Positions 48,627 through 62,020 of a DNA stretch of 64,000 bases are shown in pieces. The notes under the pieces were generated by a model. It was not told the origin of the DNA, searched no databases, and saw nothing but the letters and a program-made list of their open reading frames with translations. Position numbers and translations under genes: made by a program. Every line of letters starts with the position of its first letter. Positions within the stretch are counted from its first letter, which is position 1. The stretch lies in contig JBBCBC010000016.1 of assembly GCA_037126765.1 (NCBI GenBank), positions 19,163,778 through 19,227,777 of the forward strand, given 5' to 3'. The DNA comes from Stenogyne calaminthoides (lineage: Eukaryota; Streptophyta; Magnoliopsida; Lamiales; Lamiaceae).

Positions 48627-49296
48627 TCTCCTACTTATACTCAAAGTCCGCTTTTAAGTATACTACAACACGCCTCGAGTAGTCCGTGACATCTAATGTC
48701 ACCTACACGAACCTAATAATTTCTCCCACTTATACTCAAAGCAGATTAAGCAACGGTCCTTGACACCCATTCCACTCACATGTCTCTCGAATGTATTCAG
48801 AGGCGCAGACGCTTTGTGAATGGATCCGCCAGTCGCCCTCGACGCTATTTTTGCCATATCTATATCTCCTCTCTAACGATTTCTCGTATAAGATGTCTTT
48901 CCTTTAATGTGTTTGTTTGACTCGTGGACTCTTGGTTCTCTTGAATTTGCAAATCGCCCCTTTAGCGAGATATTGCTAGACAAATTCAGAACACCATCCA
49001 AGTCCACTAAGAAGGTCTAGAGCCCAATCGGTTCTTTCACTGCTTCACAAGCAATTACTTACCCGACTTCCATGGTTGAGTCAGTGATGCATTTATGCTT
49101 CACACTCGTCCATTTGATGGCTACACTTCCCAAATGGAAACACACTAACTGAGGTAGATTATCTCTGGAATCTAAATCTGATTGGAAATTCGAGTCCATG
49201 TAGCCGATGGGGATTGGAGTATCTGACTGATAAATCAACATTCTATCCCGAGTTCTTTTCAGATACTTCAGAATGTTTTTAACTATCGTCCAATGG
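48627..49296 (-). pseudogene. Copia F RT end and RNase H remnant
   Basis: The - strand encodes TIVKNILKYLKRTRDRMLIY, then an RNase H relic with YMDSNFQSDLDSRDN and ITDSTMEVG, with further degraded sequence to the polypurine tract. The element is truncated at 49296, where satellite starts again. Everything upstream (gag, most of pol, the 5' LTR) is missing. Confidence 0.82.
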
Positions 49297-52225
49297 AATG
49301 TCGTATCTCAACATTCTATCTCATAAACACATCCAAAGATATTAGTTGACTATTGTAATTCTGTATCACTAACGGTAGATGGTCTCTCATAAACACATCC
49401 AAAGATACTAGTTGACTATTGTAATCGGTATCACTAATGGTAGATGGTCTCTCGTAAACACATCCAAATGTATTAGTTGACTATTGTAATCAGTATTACT
49501 AATGGAATGTCGTCTCTCGTAAAACACATCCAACGGTATTAGTTGATTATTGTAATCGGTATCACTAATTGTAGATGGTCTCTCAAAAACAAATCCAAAG
49601 GTATTAGTTTATTATTGTAATCAGTATCACTAATGGAATGTCGTCCCTCGTAAACACATCCAAAAGTATTAGTTGACTATTGTAATTTGGTATCACTAAT
49701 GGAATGTCGTCTCTCGTAAACACATCCAAAGGTATTAGTTCAATATTCTAATTGGTATCACTAATGGTAGATGGTCTCTCGTAAACACATCCAAAGGTAT
49801 TAGTTGACTATTTTAATCGGTATCAGAAATGGAATGTCATCTTTCGTAAGCACATCCAAAGGTATTAGTTGAATATTTTAATCGGTATCACTAATGGAAT
49901 GTCGTCTTTCGTAAGCAGATCCAAAGGTATTATTTGACTATTTTAATTGGTATCACTAGTGGTAGATGGTCTATCGTAAACACATACAAATGTATTAGTT
50001 GACTATTGTAATCGGTATCACTAATGAAATGTCATCTCTCGTAAACACATCCAATGATATTAGTTGACTATTGTAATTGGTATCACTAATGGTAGATGGT
50101 CTCTCGTAAACACATACAAAGGTATTAGTTGACTATTATAATCGATGTCATTAATGGAATGTTGTCTCTAGTAAACACATCCAAAAGTATTAGTTGACTA
50201 TTATAATTGGTATCGAAAATGGTAGATGGTCTCTCGAAAATAATTCCAAAGGTATTAGTTGTCTATTGTAATCGGTATCACTAATGGAATGTCGTCTCCC
50301 ATAAACACATCCAAATGTATTTTAGTTGACTATTGTAATCGGTATCACTAATGGAATGTCGTCTTTCGTAAGCTCATCCAAAGGTATTAGTTGGCTATTG
50401 TAATCGTTATCACTAATGGAATGTCGACTCTCGTAAACACATCAAAAGGTATCAGTTGACTATCGTAATTGGTATCACTCATGGTAGATGGTCTTTCATA
50501 AGCACATCCAAAGGTATTAGTTGACTATTATAATCGGTATCACTAATGGAATGTCATCTTTCATAAGCACATCCAAAGGTATTAGTTGACTATTGTAATC
50601 GATATCACTAATGGAATGTTGTCTCTCGTAAACACATCAAAATGTATTAATTGACTATTGTAATATGTATCACTAGTGGTAGATGTTCTATCGTAAACAC
50701 ATCCAAAGGTATTAGTTGACTATTGTAATCGGTATCACTAATGGAATATCGTCTCTCATAAACACATCCAAAGATATTAGTTGACTATTGTAATTGATAT
50801 CACTAATGGTAGATGGCCCCTCGTAAACACATCCAAAGGTATTAGTTGACTATTGTAATCTGTATCACTAATGGTAGATGGTCTCTAGAAAACACATCCA
50901 AATGTATTAGTTGACTATTGTAATCGGTATCACTAATGTATTTTCGTCTCTAGTAAACACATCTAAAGGTATTAGTTGACTATTATAATCGGTATCACTA
51001 ATGGAATATCGTCTCTCGTAAACACATCCAAAGGTATTAGTCTTCTATTATAATCGGTATTGACTATTGTAATTGGCATTTCTATAGGTTCGTAAATACA
51101 TCCAATGGTATTAGTTGACTATTGTAATCGGTATCACTAATGGAATGTCGTCTCGCGTAAACATTTCAAAATATATTAGTTTATTATTATTGTAGTTGGT
51201 ATCACTCATGGTAGATGGTATCACGTAAACACATCCAAAGGTATTAGTTTATTATTGTAATCGGTATCACTAATGGAATGTCGTCTCTCGCAAACACATC
51301 CAAAGGTATTAGTTGACTATTTTAATTTGGTATCACTAATGGAAAGTTGTCTCTCGTAAACACATCTAAAGGTATTAGTTGAGTATTGTAATTGGTGACA
51401 ATAATGGTAGATGGTCTCTCGTAAACACATCCAAAGGTATTAGTTGACTATTGTAATCGATATCACTAATGGAATGTCGTCTCTAATAAACACATCCAAA
51501 GGTATTAGTTGACTATTGTAATTCGATAGCACTAATGGAATGATGTCTCTCTTAAACACATCCAAAGGTATTAGTTGACTATTGTAATTTGGTATTACTA
51601 ATGGAATGTCGTCTCTCGTAAACACATCCAAAGGTATTAGTTGACTATTGTAACCGGTATCACTAATGGAATGTCGTCTCTTGTAAACACATCAAAAGGT
51701 ATTAGTTGACTATTGTAATTGGTATCACTCATGGTAGATGGTCTCTCGTAAACACTTCCAAAGGTATTAGTTGAATATTGTAATTCGATATAACTAATGA
51801 AATGTTGTCTCTCGTAAACACGTCCAAAGGTATTAGTTGACTATTGTAATTGGTATCACTAATGGTAGATGGTCTCTCTTACAACACATCCAAAGGTATT
51901 AGTTGACTATTGTAATCGGTATCACTAATGGAATATATCTAAAAACACATCCAAAGGTATTAGATTGACTATTGTAATTGGTATCACTAATGGTAGATGG
52001 TCTCTTATAAAAACATCCAAATATATTAGTTGACTAATGTAATTGATATTTCTATTGTAATTGGTATTTCAATTAGTTTATTATTGTAATCGGTATCACT
52101 AATGAAATGTTTCAAATATATTAGTTGACTATTGTAATTATCACTAATTCTAATGTATCACAATATCAAAGGTATTATTTGAGAGAAGAATTGGAATATC
52201 ACTAATGGTAGATGGTAATTGGTAT
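49297..52225 (+). repeat. Satellite block 2, + orientation
   Basis: Same monomer family as block 1. Two monomer types are recognisable: type I with ATGGAATGTCGTC and type II with ATGGTAGATGGTC, often alternating to give a ~130-bp dimer. The last ~150 bases before 52225 are scrambled and partly deleted. Confidence 0.95.
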
Positions 52226-55200
52226 TGCAATCGGTACCATGAGTGATACCAATTACAATAGTCAACTAATAATTTTGATGTGTTTTAAAAGAAGACATTC
52301 CATAGTGATACCGACTAATAATAGTCAACTAATACCATCGATGTATTTACTTAACCATTAGTAATACCAATTACAATATCAACTAATATCTTTGTATGTG
52401 TTTATGAGAGACCATCTACCATTAGTGATACCAATTACAATAGTCAACTAATAATTTTGGTTGTATTTTTGAGAGACCACATTCCATTAGTGTTACCGAT
52501 TAAAAATAGTCAACTAATACCTTTTGATATGTTTACGAGAGACCATCTACCATTAGTGATAACAATTACAATAATGTCAACTAATACCTATGGATGTGTT
52601 TTCTAGAGACACATTCCATTAGTGAAACCGACATAATAGTCAACCAATACCTTTTGATGTGTTTACGAGACACCATCTACCATTAGTGATACCAATTACA
52701 ATAGTCAAGTAATACATTTGATGTATGAGAGACTACATTCCATTAGTGATACCGACATAATAGTCAACTAATATCTTTGGATGTGTTTACTCCATCTACC
52801 ATTAGTGATACCAATTACAATAGTCAACTCAATACCATTGATGTGTTTTAGAGAGACGACATTCCATTAGTGATATCGCTATAGTCAACTAATACCTTTT
52901 GGAATGGTTACTAGAGACCATCTACCATTAGTGATACCAATTACAATACTCAACTAATACCTTTTGGATGTGTTTACAAGAGACTACATTCCATTAAATG
53001 TTGATACCTTCCATTAAAACAATAGTTAACTAATTCCTTTTGATGTGTTTATTTATGCATTTACATTTCATTAGTTGATACCGATTACAATAATAAACTA
53101 ATAGAAATACCAATTACAATAGAAATACCAATTACATTAGTCAACTAATATATTTGGATATTTTTATAAGAGACCATCTACCATTAGTGATACCAATTAC
53201 AATAGTCAACGAATACCTTTGGATGTGTTTTCGACAGACGACGTTCCATTAGTGATACCGATTACAATAGTCAACTAATACCTTTGGATGTGTTGTAAGA
53301 GAGACCATCTACCATTAGTGATACCAATTACAATAGTCAACTAATACCTTTGGATGTGTTTACGAGAGACAACATTTCATTAGTTATATCGAATTACAAT
53401 ATTCAACTAATACCTTTGGAAGTGTTTACGAGAGACCATCTACCATGAGTGATACCAATTACAATAGTCAACTAATACCTTTTGATGTGTTTACTAGAGA
53501 CGACATTCCATTAGTGATAATGATTACAATAGTCAACTAATACCATTTGATGTATTTACGAAACATTAGTAATACCAATTACAATAGTCAACTAATATCT
53601 TTGTATGTATTTATGAGAGACCATCTACCATTAGTGATACCAATTACAATAGTCAATTAATACCTTTGAATTTGTTTTTGAGAGACGACATTCCATTAGT
53701 GTTATCGATTACAATAGTAAACTAATACCTTTGTATTTGTTTACGAGAGACCATCTACCATTAACGATACCAATTACAATAGTCAACTAATACCTTTGGA
53801 TGTGTTTTCAAGAGACGACATTCCATTAGTGAAACCGATTACAATAGTCAACTAATACCTTTGGATGTGTTTAAGAGAGAAGACATTCCATTAGTGATAC
53901 CGATTACCATAGTCAACTAATACATTTGGATGTGTTTACAAGGGACCATCTACCATTAGTGATACCGATTACAATACTCAAATAATACCTTTGTATGTGT
54001 TTATGAGAGACGACATTCCATTAGTGATACCGAATTACAATAGTTAACTAATACCTTTGGATGTGTTTACGAGAGACAACATTCCATTAGTGATACCGAA
54101 TTACAATAGTCAACTAATACCTTTGGATATGTTTACGAGAGACAACATTCCATTAGTTTATATCGATTACAATAGTCAACTAATACCTTTGGATTTGTTT
54201 ACGAGAGACCATCTTAAACTAGTGATATCAATTACAATAGTCAACTAATACCTTTGGATGTGTTTTCGAGAGACGATATTTCATTAGTGATATCGATTAC
54301 AATAGTCAACTAATACCTTTGGATGTGTTTATTTAGAGACCATCTACCATTAGTGATACCAATTACAATAGTCAACTAATAAATTTGGATGTGTTTATGA
54401 GAGACTACATTTCATTAGTGATAACAATTACAATAGTCAACTAATACCTTTGGATGTGTTCGAGAGACCATCTACCATTAGTGATATCGACATAATAATA
54501 AACTAATACCTTTATATGTGTTTACGAGAGACGACATTTCATTAGTGATACCGAATTACAATAGTCAACTAATACCTTTGGATGTGTTTAAGAGAGACAT
54601 CATTCCATTTGTGCTACCGAATTACAATAGTCAACTAATACCTTTGGATGTGTTTATGAGAGACGACATTCCATTAGTGATATCGATTACAATAGTTAAC
54701 TAATACCTTTGGATGTGTTTACGAGAGACCATCTACCATTATTGTCACCAATTACAATACTCAACTAATACCTTTAGATGTGTTTACGAGAGACAACTTT
54801 CCATTAGTGATACCAAATTAAAATAGTCAACTAATACCTTTGGAAGTGTTTGCGAGAGACGACATTAAATTAGTGATACCGATTACAATAATAAAATAAT
54901 ATCTTTGGATGTGTTTACGTGATACAATCTACCATGAGTGATACCAACTACAATAGTCAACTAATATCTTTTGAAATGTTTATGCTTATTCCATTATCGA
55001 TACCGATTACAATAGTCAACTAATACCATTGGATGTATTTAACCAATAGAAATACCAATTACAATAGTCAAATAATATCTTTGATGTGTTTATAAGATAC
55101 CATCTACCATTAGTGATACCAATTAGAATAGTCAACTAATACCTTTGATGTGTTTTTAAGAGAGACCATCCGCCATTAGTGATACTAATTACAATAGTCA

Positions 55201-58200
55201 ACTAATACCTTTTGGATGTGTTTACGAGAGACAACATTCCATTAGTTAGATCAATTACAATAGTCAACTAATACCTTTGGATGTGTTTACAAGAGACTAC
55301 ATTCCATTAGTGATACCGACATAATAATAAACTAATACCTTTTGTATGTGTTTACGAGAGACCATCTACCATGAGTGATACCAATTATAATAGTCAACTA
55401 ATACCTTTTCATTTGTTTACAAGAGAACACATTCCATTAGTGATACCGACATAATAGTCAACTAATACCATTGATGTATTTATTTAACCATTTGTAATAC
55501 CAATTACAATAGTCAACTAATATCTTTGTATGTGTTTATGAGAGACCATCTACCATTAGTGATACCAATTACAATAGTCAACTAATACCTTTGGATGTAT
55601 TTTTGAGAGACCACATTCCATTAGTGTTACCGATTACAATAGTCAACTACTACCTTTGGATATGTTTACGAGAGACCATCTACCATTAGTGATACCAATT
55701 ACAATAGTCAACTAATACCTATGGATGTGTTTTCGAGAGACGATATTCCATTAGTGAAACCGATTACAATAGTCAACTAATACCTTTGGATGTGTTTACG
55801 AGACACCATCTACCATTAGTGATACCAATTACAATAGTCAAGTAATACATTTGGATGTGTATGAGAGACGACATTCCATTAGTGATACCGATTACAATAG
55901 TCAACTAATATCTTTGGATGTGTTTACGAGAGACCATCTACCATTATTGATACCAATTACAATAGTCAACTAATACCTTTGGATGTGTTTTCGAGAGACG
56001 ACATTCCATTAGTGAAACCGACACAATAGTCAACTAATACCTTTGGATGTGTTTACTTAGAGACCATCTACCATTAGTGATACCAATTACAATAGTCAAC
56101 TAATACATTTTGATGTGTATGAGAGACTTACATTCCATTAGTGATACCGATTGCAATAGTCAACAAATACCTTTGGATGTGTTTACGAGAGACCATCTAC
56201 CATTAGTGATACCAATTACAATAGTCAACTAATACCTTTGGATGTGTTTACGAGAGACGACATTCCATTAGTGATACCGAATTACAATATGTGCTTATGA
56301 GAGACCATCTACCATTAGTGATACCAATAACAATAGTCAACTAATACCTTTGGATGTGTTTTTGAGAGACGACATTCCATTAGTGATACCGATTACAATA
56401 GTCAACTAATACCTTAGGATGTGTTTACGAGAGACCATCTACCATTAGTGATACAAATTACAATGGTCAACTAATACATTTGGATGTGTTTACGAGAGAC
56501 GACATTCCATTAGTGATACCGATTACAATAGCCAACTAATACCTTTGGAATTGTTTACGAGAGACCATCTACCATTAGTGATACCAATTACAATTGTCAT
56601 CTAATACCTTTGGATGTGTTTACGAGAGACGACATTCCATTAATGACACCGATTACAATAGTCAACTAATACCTTTGGATGCGTTTACGAGAGTCCATCT
56701 ACCATTAGTGTTACCGATTTAATAATCAACTAATACCATTGGATGTGTTTTACGAGAGACTATCTACCATTAGTGATACGAATTACAATACTCAACTAAT
56801 ACCTTTGGATGTGATTATGCGAGACGATACTCCATTAGTGATACCTATTAAAATATTAAACTAATTTCTTTGGATGTGATTACGAGAGACCATCTACCAT
56901 AAGTGATACCAATTACAATAGTCAACTAATATCTTTTGATGTAATTACGAGAGACGACATTCCATTAGTTATACCGATTACAATAACCAACTAATACCTT
57001 TGGAATTGTTTACGAGAGACCATCTACCGTTAGTGATACCAATTACAATTGTCAACTAATACCTTTGGATGTGTTTACGATAGACTACATTCCATTAATG
57101 ACACCGATTACAATAGTCAACTAATACCTTTGGATGCGTTTACGAGAGTCCATCTACCATTAGTAATACCGATTTAATAATCAACTAATACCATTGGATG
57201 TGTTGTACGAGAGACTATCTACCATTAGTGATACGAATTACAGTACTCAACTAATACCTTTGGATGTGATTATGCGAGACGATATTCCATTAGTGATACC
57301 TATTAAAATATTAAACTAATTTATTTGGATGTGTTTACGAGAGACCATCTACCATGAGTGATACCAATTACAATAGTCAAATAGTATCTTTTGATGTAAT
57401 TACGAGAGACGACATTCCATTAGTGATACCGATTGCAATAGTCCAATAATACCTTTGATTGTGCTTACGAAAGATGACATTCCATTAGTGATACCGATTA
57501 CAATAGTCAACTAATACCATTGGATGTGTTTACAAGAGAAAACATTCCATAAGTGATACCGATTACAATAGTCAACTAATACCTTTGGATGTGTTTACTA
57601 GAGACGACATTCCATTAGTGATACCGATTACAATAGTCAACTAATAAATTTGGATGTGTTTACGAGAGACCATCTACCATTAGTGATACATATTACAATA
57701 GTCAAGTAATACCTTTGGATGTGTTTACGAGAAACCATCTACCATTAGAGACGACATTCCATTAGTAATACCGATTACAATAGTCAACTAATACCTTTGG
57801 ATGTGCTTACGAAAGACGACATTCCATTACTGATACCGATTAAAATAGTAAACTAATACCTTTGGATTTGCTTATGAAAGACGATATTCCATTAGTGATA
57901 CCGATTACAATAGACAACTAATTCATTTGGATGTGCTTACGAAAGACAACATTCCATTAGTGATACCGAATAGTCAACTAATACCTTTGGATGTGTTTAC
58001 GAGAGACAACATTCCATTAGTGATACCGAATTACAATAGTCAACTAATACCTTTGGATATGTTTACGAGAGACGACATTCCATTAGTTTATATCGATTAC
58101 AATAGTCAACTAATACCTTTGGATGTGTTTACGAGAGACCATCTTAAACTAGTGATATCAATTACAATAGTCAACTAATACCTTTGGATGTGTTTTCGAG

Positions 58201-61200
58201 AGACGATATTTCATTAGTGATATCGATTACAATAGTCAACTAATACCTTTGGATGTGTTTACGAGAGACCATCTACCATTAGTGATACCAATTACAATAG
58301 TCAACTAATAAATTTGGATGTGTTTATGAGAGACTACATTTCATTAGTGATAACAATTACAATAGTCAACTAATACCTTTGGATGTGTTCGAGAGACCAT
58401 CTACCATTAGTGATATCGATTACAATAATAAACTAATACCTTTATATGTGTTTACGAGAGACGACATTTCATTAGTGATACCGAATTACAATAGTCAACT
58501 AATACCTTTGGATGTGTTTAAGAGAGACATCATTCCATTTGTGCTACCGAATTACAATAGTCAACTAATACCTTTGGATGTGTTTATGAGAGACGACATT
58601 CCATTAGTGATATTGATTACAATAGTTAACTAATACCTTTGGATGTGTTTACGAGAGACCATCTACCATTATTGTCACCAATTACAATACTCAACTAATA
58701 CCTTTAGATGTGTTTACGAGAGACAACTTTCCATTAGTGATACCAAATTAAAATAGTCAACTAATACCTTTGGAAGTGTTTGCGAGAGACGACATTAAAT
58801 TAGTGATACCGATTACAATAATAAACTAATACCTTTGGATGTGTTTACGTGATACAATCTACCATGAGTGATACCAACTACAATAGTCAACTAATATCTT
58901 TTGAAATGTTTATGCGAGACGATATTCCATTACTGATACCGATTACAATAGTCAACTAATACCATTGGATGTATTTACGAACCAATAGAAATACTAATTA
59001 CAATAGTCAAATAATATCTTTGGATGTGTTTATAAGATACCATCTACCATTAGTGATACCAATTAGAATAGTCAACGAATACCTTTGGATGTGTTTTAAG
59101 AGAGACCATCTGCCATTAGTGATACTAATTACAATAGTCAACTAATACCTTTGGATGTGTTTACGAGAGACAACATTCCATTAGTTATATCGAATTACAA
59201 TAGTCAACTAATACCTTTGGATGTGTTTACAAGAGACGACATTCCATTAGTGATACCGATTACAATAATAAACTAATACCTTTGTATGTGTTTACGAGAG
59301 ACCATCTACCATGAGTGATACCAATTATAATAGTCAACTAATACCTTTTCATTTGTTTACAAGAGAACACATTCCATTAGTGATACCGATTTCAATAGTC
59401 AACTAATACCATTGGATGTATTTACGAACCATTTGTAATACCAATTACAATAGTCAACTAATATCTTTTTATGTGTTTATGAGAGACCATCTACCATTAG
59501 TGATACCAATTACAATAGTCAACTAATACCTTTGGATGTATTTTTGAGAGACCACATTCCATTAGTGTTACCGATTACAATATTCAACTACTACCTTTGG
59601 ATATGTTTTCAAGAGACATCTACCATTAGTGATACCACCATAAATAGTCAACTAATACCTATGGATGTGTTTTTAGAGACGATATTCCATTAGTGAAACC
59701 GATTACAATAGTCAACTAATATTTGGATGTGTTTACTACACCATCTACCATTAGTGATACCAATTACAATAGTCAAGTAATACATTTGGATGTGTATGAG
59801 AGACGACATTCCATTAGTGATACCGATTACAATAGTCAACTAATATCTTTGGATGTGTTTACGAGAGACCATCTACCATTAGTGATACCAATTACAATAG
59901 TCAACTAATACCTTTGATGTGTTTTTTTAGACCATTCCATTAGTGAAATATACCAATAGTCAACTAATAATTGGATGTGTTTACGTACCATTAGTGATAC
60001 CAATTACAATAGTCAACTAATACATTTTGGATGTGTATGAGAGACCACATTCCATTAGTGATACCGATTGCAATAGTCAACTAATACATTTGATGTGTTT
60101 TTATAGAGACCATCTACCATTAGTGATACCAATTACAATAGTCAACTAATACCTTTGGATGTGTTTACGAGAGACGACATTCCATTAGTGATACCGAATT
60201 ACAATATGTGCTTATGAGAGACCATCTACCATTAGTGATACCAATAACAATAGTCAACTAATACCTTTGGATGTGTTTTTGAGAGACTACATTCCATTAG
60301 TGATACCGATTACAATAGTCAACTAATACCTTAGGATGTGTTTACGAGAGACCATCTACCATTAGTGATACAAATTACAATGGTCAACTAATACATTTGG
60401 ATGTGTTTACGAGAGACAACATTCCATTAGTGATACCGATTACAATAGCCAACTAATACCTTTGGAATTGTTTACGAGAGACCATCTACCATTAGTGATA
60501 CCAATTACAATTGTCATCTAATACCTTTGGATGTGTTTACGAGAGACGACATTCCATTAATGACACCGATTACAATAGTCAACTAATACCTTTGGATGCG
60601 TTTACGAGAGTCCATCTACCATTAGTGTTACCGATTTAATAATCAACTAATACCATTGGATGTGTTTTACGAGAGACTATCTACCATTAGTGATACGAAT
60701 TACAATACTCAACTAATACCTTTGGATGTGATTATGCGAGACGATATTCCATTAGTGATACCTATTAAAATATTAAACTAATTTCTTTGGATGTGATTAC
60801 GAGAGACCATCTACCATGAGTGATACCAATTACAATAGTCAACTAATATCTTTTGATGTAATTACCAATTATTCCATTAGTTATACCGACTACAATAACC
60901 AACTAATACCTTTGGAATTGTTTACGAGAGACCATCTACCGTTAGTGATACCAATTACAATTGTCAACTAATACCTTTGGATGTGTTTACGATAGACTAC
61001 ATTCCATTAATGACACCGATTACAATAGTCAACTAATACCTTTGGATGCATTTTAAGTCCATCTACCATTAGTGATACCGATTTAATAATCAACTAATAC
61101 CATTGGATGTGTTGTATACGAGACTATCTACCATTAGTGATACGAATTACAGTACTCAACTAATACCTTTGGATGTGATTATGCGAGACGATATTCCATT

Positions 61201-62020
61201 AGTGATACCTATTAAAATATTAAACTAATTTCTTTGGATGTGATTACGAGAGACCATCTACCATGAGTGATACCAATTACAATAGTCAACTAATACCTTT
61301 GGATGTGTTTACGAGAGACGACATTCCATTAGTGATACCGATTACAATAATAAACTAATACCTTTGGATGTGTTTATAAAAGACCATCTACCGTGAGTGA
61401 TACCAATTACAATAGTCAACTAATACCTTTAGATGTGTTTACGAGAGACGACAGTACATTAGAGATACCGATTATAATAGTCAACTAATACATTTGGATG
61501 TGTTTACGAGAGACCATCTACCATTAATGATACAGATTATAATAGTCAACTAATACCTTTGGATGTGTTTACGAGAGGTCATCTACCATTAGTGATACCA
61601 ATTACAATAGTCAACTAATATCTTTGGATGTGTTTACGAGAGACGACATTCCATTAGTGATACCGATTACAATAGCCAACTAATACCTTTGGAATTGTTT
61701 ACGAGAGACCATCTACCATTAGTGATACCAATTACAATTGTCAACTAATACCTTTGGATGTGTTTACGAGAGACGACATTCCATTAATGATACCGATTAC
61801 AATAGTCAACTAATACATTTGGATGCCATTTAGAGTCCATCTATTTCATTAGTGATACCGACATAATAGTCAACTAATACCTTTGGATGTGTTTACGAGA
61901 GACCATCTACCATTAGTGATACAAATTACAATAGTCAACTAATATCTTAGGATGTGTTTACGAGAGACTACATTCCATTAGTTTACGAGAGATGACATTC
62001 CATTCTCGTATTAGGTATAA
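52226..62020 (-). repeat. Satellite block 3, inverted, with ~3.9-kb tandem duplication
   Basis: The monomers read on the - strand (CCTTTGGATGTGTTTACGAG, ATTCCATTAGTGATACCGAT on +). Unusual monomers recur about 3.9 kb apart, for example TTTTGAAATGTTTATGC at 54961 and 58911, AATATGTGCTTATGAGAGAC near 56287 and 60206, and TTAATAATCAACTAATACCA near 56720 and 60650. This indicates a tandem duplication of about 54.0-57.9 kb and 57.9-61.9 kb. A shorter ~450-bp duplication is nested in each copy. Confidence 0.93.
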
